Assembly: GCA_017861475.1 (NCBI GenBank)
Contig: JAGFXV010000101.1
Location: 1 to 6,006 of the forward strand
Length of the DNA stretch: 6,006 nt
Origin: Bacillota bacterium
GTDB taxonomy: Bacteria; Bacillota; Syntrophomonadia; Syntrophomonadales; Syntrophomonadaceae
Direction of reading: 5' to 3'
Below, piece after piece: positions 5,185-6,006 of the stretch. The notes below the pieces were generated by a model. That model saw nothing but the letters and a program-made list of their open reading frames with translations. It had not been told where the DNA came from and made no database searches. Both the position numbers and the translations under genes were made by a program. Each line of letters begins with the position of its first letter. Positions within the stretch are counted from its first letter, which is position 1.

Positions 5185-5237
5185 ATGGCAAATGTAGAAG
5201 GGGATAAACTGGTATGAAGAAAAACCTGGCGGAGTAA
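5185..5237 (+). other. Two overlapping mini-reading frames ahead of the EamA gene
   Basis: A 10-codon frame (MANVEGDKLV, 5185-5217) overlaps by ATGA a 7-codon frame (MKKNLAE, 5214-5237). The second has an AAGGGGA nine nucleotides upstream. Both end before the EamA ribosome binding site. They may be chance, or a leader-peptide arrangement; nothing in their residues suggests an attenuator. Confidence 0.2.
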
Positions 5238-5246
5238 AGGATTTTT

Positions 5247-6006
5247 ATGAGTGCGTTTGTTTTTGGGATCGTTCTTTTTGCTGCTCTCCTGCATGCAGTC
5301 TGGAATGCAATCGTTAAAGGCGCGGATAATACGACTTTAACTACGGTATTGGTAACAGCATTTGCAACCCTGATCGCTGCGGTTGCACTGCCTTTTTTCG
5401 TTCAGCCGGCCAGAGAGAGCTGGCTTTTTATCGCGGTTTCAGTTCTTTTTCAGGTGATTTATTTTACTTTGATTGGAACTATTTATCGAATCTCGGAGAT
5501 GAGCCTGACGTATCCCCTGATGAGGGGCACGGCGCCTTTACTGGCAGCGTTGCTGGGGATCGTAACCATAAATGAAACACTCACATTGCAAACCTGGATC
5601 GGGGTATTTTTTATCTGCGGCGGCATTTTGAGCATGGTGCTGGAACAGTGGAAATTTTCATCCAAGGTCATAGGGCTGGCGTTTTTAAACGCTCTGGTCA
5701 TTGCGGGATATACCCTCGTCGATGGCATAGGGGTCCGCTTGTCTGATGCCCCGGCAGCCTATACATTATGGATCATGGTATTTCAAGGAATGATTTTGGC
5801 CGGGTGGCGGCTTATGCTTGATCCTATTGATTTTATCCGCTATACCAGAAGGTATTGGCGTTTGGGCATGATCGGCGGGATCGGCATGATGACATCGTAC
5901 GGCGTGGCATTATGGGCGATGACGTTTTCACCAGTTGTCATGGTGGCTGCTTTACGGGAAACATCCATTTTATTTGCACTGATGATTTCGGCGTTGTTTC
6001 TGAAAG
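5247..6006 (+). CDS. EamA/DMT-superfamily membrane transporter (runs off right edge)
   Basis: This is the first 253 codons of a drug/metabolite transporter-superfamily carrier, an inner-membrane protein with two EamA repeats of about five helices each; the family usually exports or imports small metabolites. The N-terminal segment MSAFVFGIVLFAALLHAVWN is the first helix with the HAxWN signature. Further helices lie at about 31-52, 58-78, 89-107 and 114-132. The second repeat starts near 140 with LNALVIAGYTLVDG. The motif SLTYPLMRGTAPLLAALLG (86-104) is the typical end-of-repeat helix, echoed by SPVVMVAALRETSILFALM (228-246). About 30 residues are missing at the C-terminus. The ATG at 5247-5249 follows AAAGGA at suitable distance. 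It is the only plus-strand gene and diverges from the truncated hydrolase copy. The substrate cannot be told from the sequence. Confidence 0.9.
   Translation, partial: MSAFVFGIVLFAALLHAVWNAIVKGADNTTLTTVLVTAFATLIAAVALPFFVQPARESWLFIAVSVLFQVIYFTLIGTIYRISEMSLTYPLMRGTAPLLAALLGIVTINETLTLQTWIGVFFICGGILSMVLEQWKFSSKVIGLAFLNALVIAGYTLVDGIGVRLSDAPAAYTLWIMVFQGMILAGWRLMLDPIDFIRYTRRYWRLGMIGGIGMMTSYGVALWAMTFSPVVMVAALRETSILFALMISALFLK

Overview
The window looks like a chromosomal accessory region of a low-to-moderate-GC Bacillota (Firmicutes), perhaps a clostridial or Negativicutes-type organism. This is inferred from strong GGAGG-type ribosome binding sites, several TTG start codons, a LytTR regulator paired with a DUF3021 membrane protein, and a small XRE regulator paired with a small membrane protein. 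No species can be named from the sequence alone. There are no RNA genes, CRISPR arrays, transposases or integrases.

Layout. Every gene is on the minus strand except the last, so the minus-strand genes read from right to left. From the left edge: (i) the N-terminal 112 codons of a dienelactone-hydrolase-family protein (1-336); (ii) an AraC-type regulator with a GyrI-like effector domain (476-1405); (iii) a two-gene operon of a small three-helix membrane protein and an XRE repressor-like protein (1510-2018), with a strong sigma-A-type promoter that carries two near-identical palindromes; (iv) a two-gene ABC-2 exporter operon, permease plus ATPase (2160-3922), with its own promoter and preceded by a clear intrinsic terminator; (v) a LytTR regulator and DUF3021 membrane protein pair (4080-4957); (vi) a truncated second copy of the hydrolase gene start (4964-5071) with its upstream region; (vii) on the plus strand and running off the right edge, an EamA/DMT-family membrane transporter (5247-6006).

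How the parts fit. The ABC exporter lies between two cassettes of the same design, each a DNA-binding protein with a small membrane partner (LytTR/DUF3021 on one side, membrane protein/XRE on the other). A third, ligand-binding regulator (AraC/GyrI) follows. This suggests a module that senses an envelope stress or small toxic compound and exports it, but no substrate can be read from the sequence.

Most notable structure. The promoter-proximal part and first 27 codons of the hydrolase gene occur twice in the same orientation, 4,735 bp apart, and bracket the whole regulator/exporter block. The right copy is cut after codon 27, runs into a stop, and that stop lies inside the ribosome binding site of the LytTR gene. 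The LytTR operon has therefore probably taken over the hydrolase promoter and leader. The second strong signal is the twin 22-bp operator at 2032-2099, one copy over the -35 box and one over the predicted transcription start.
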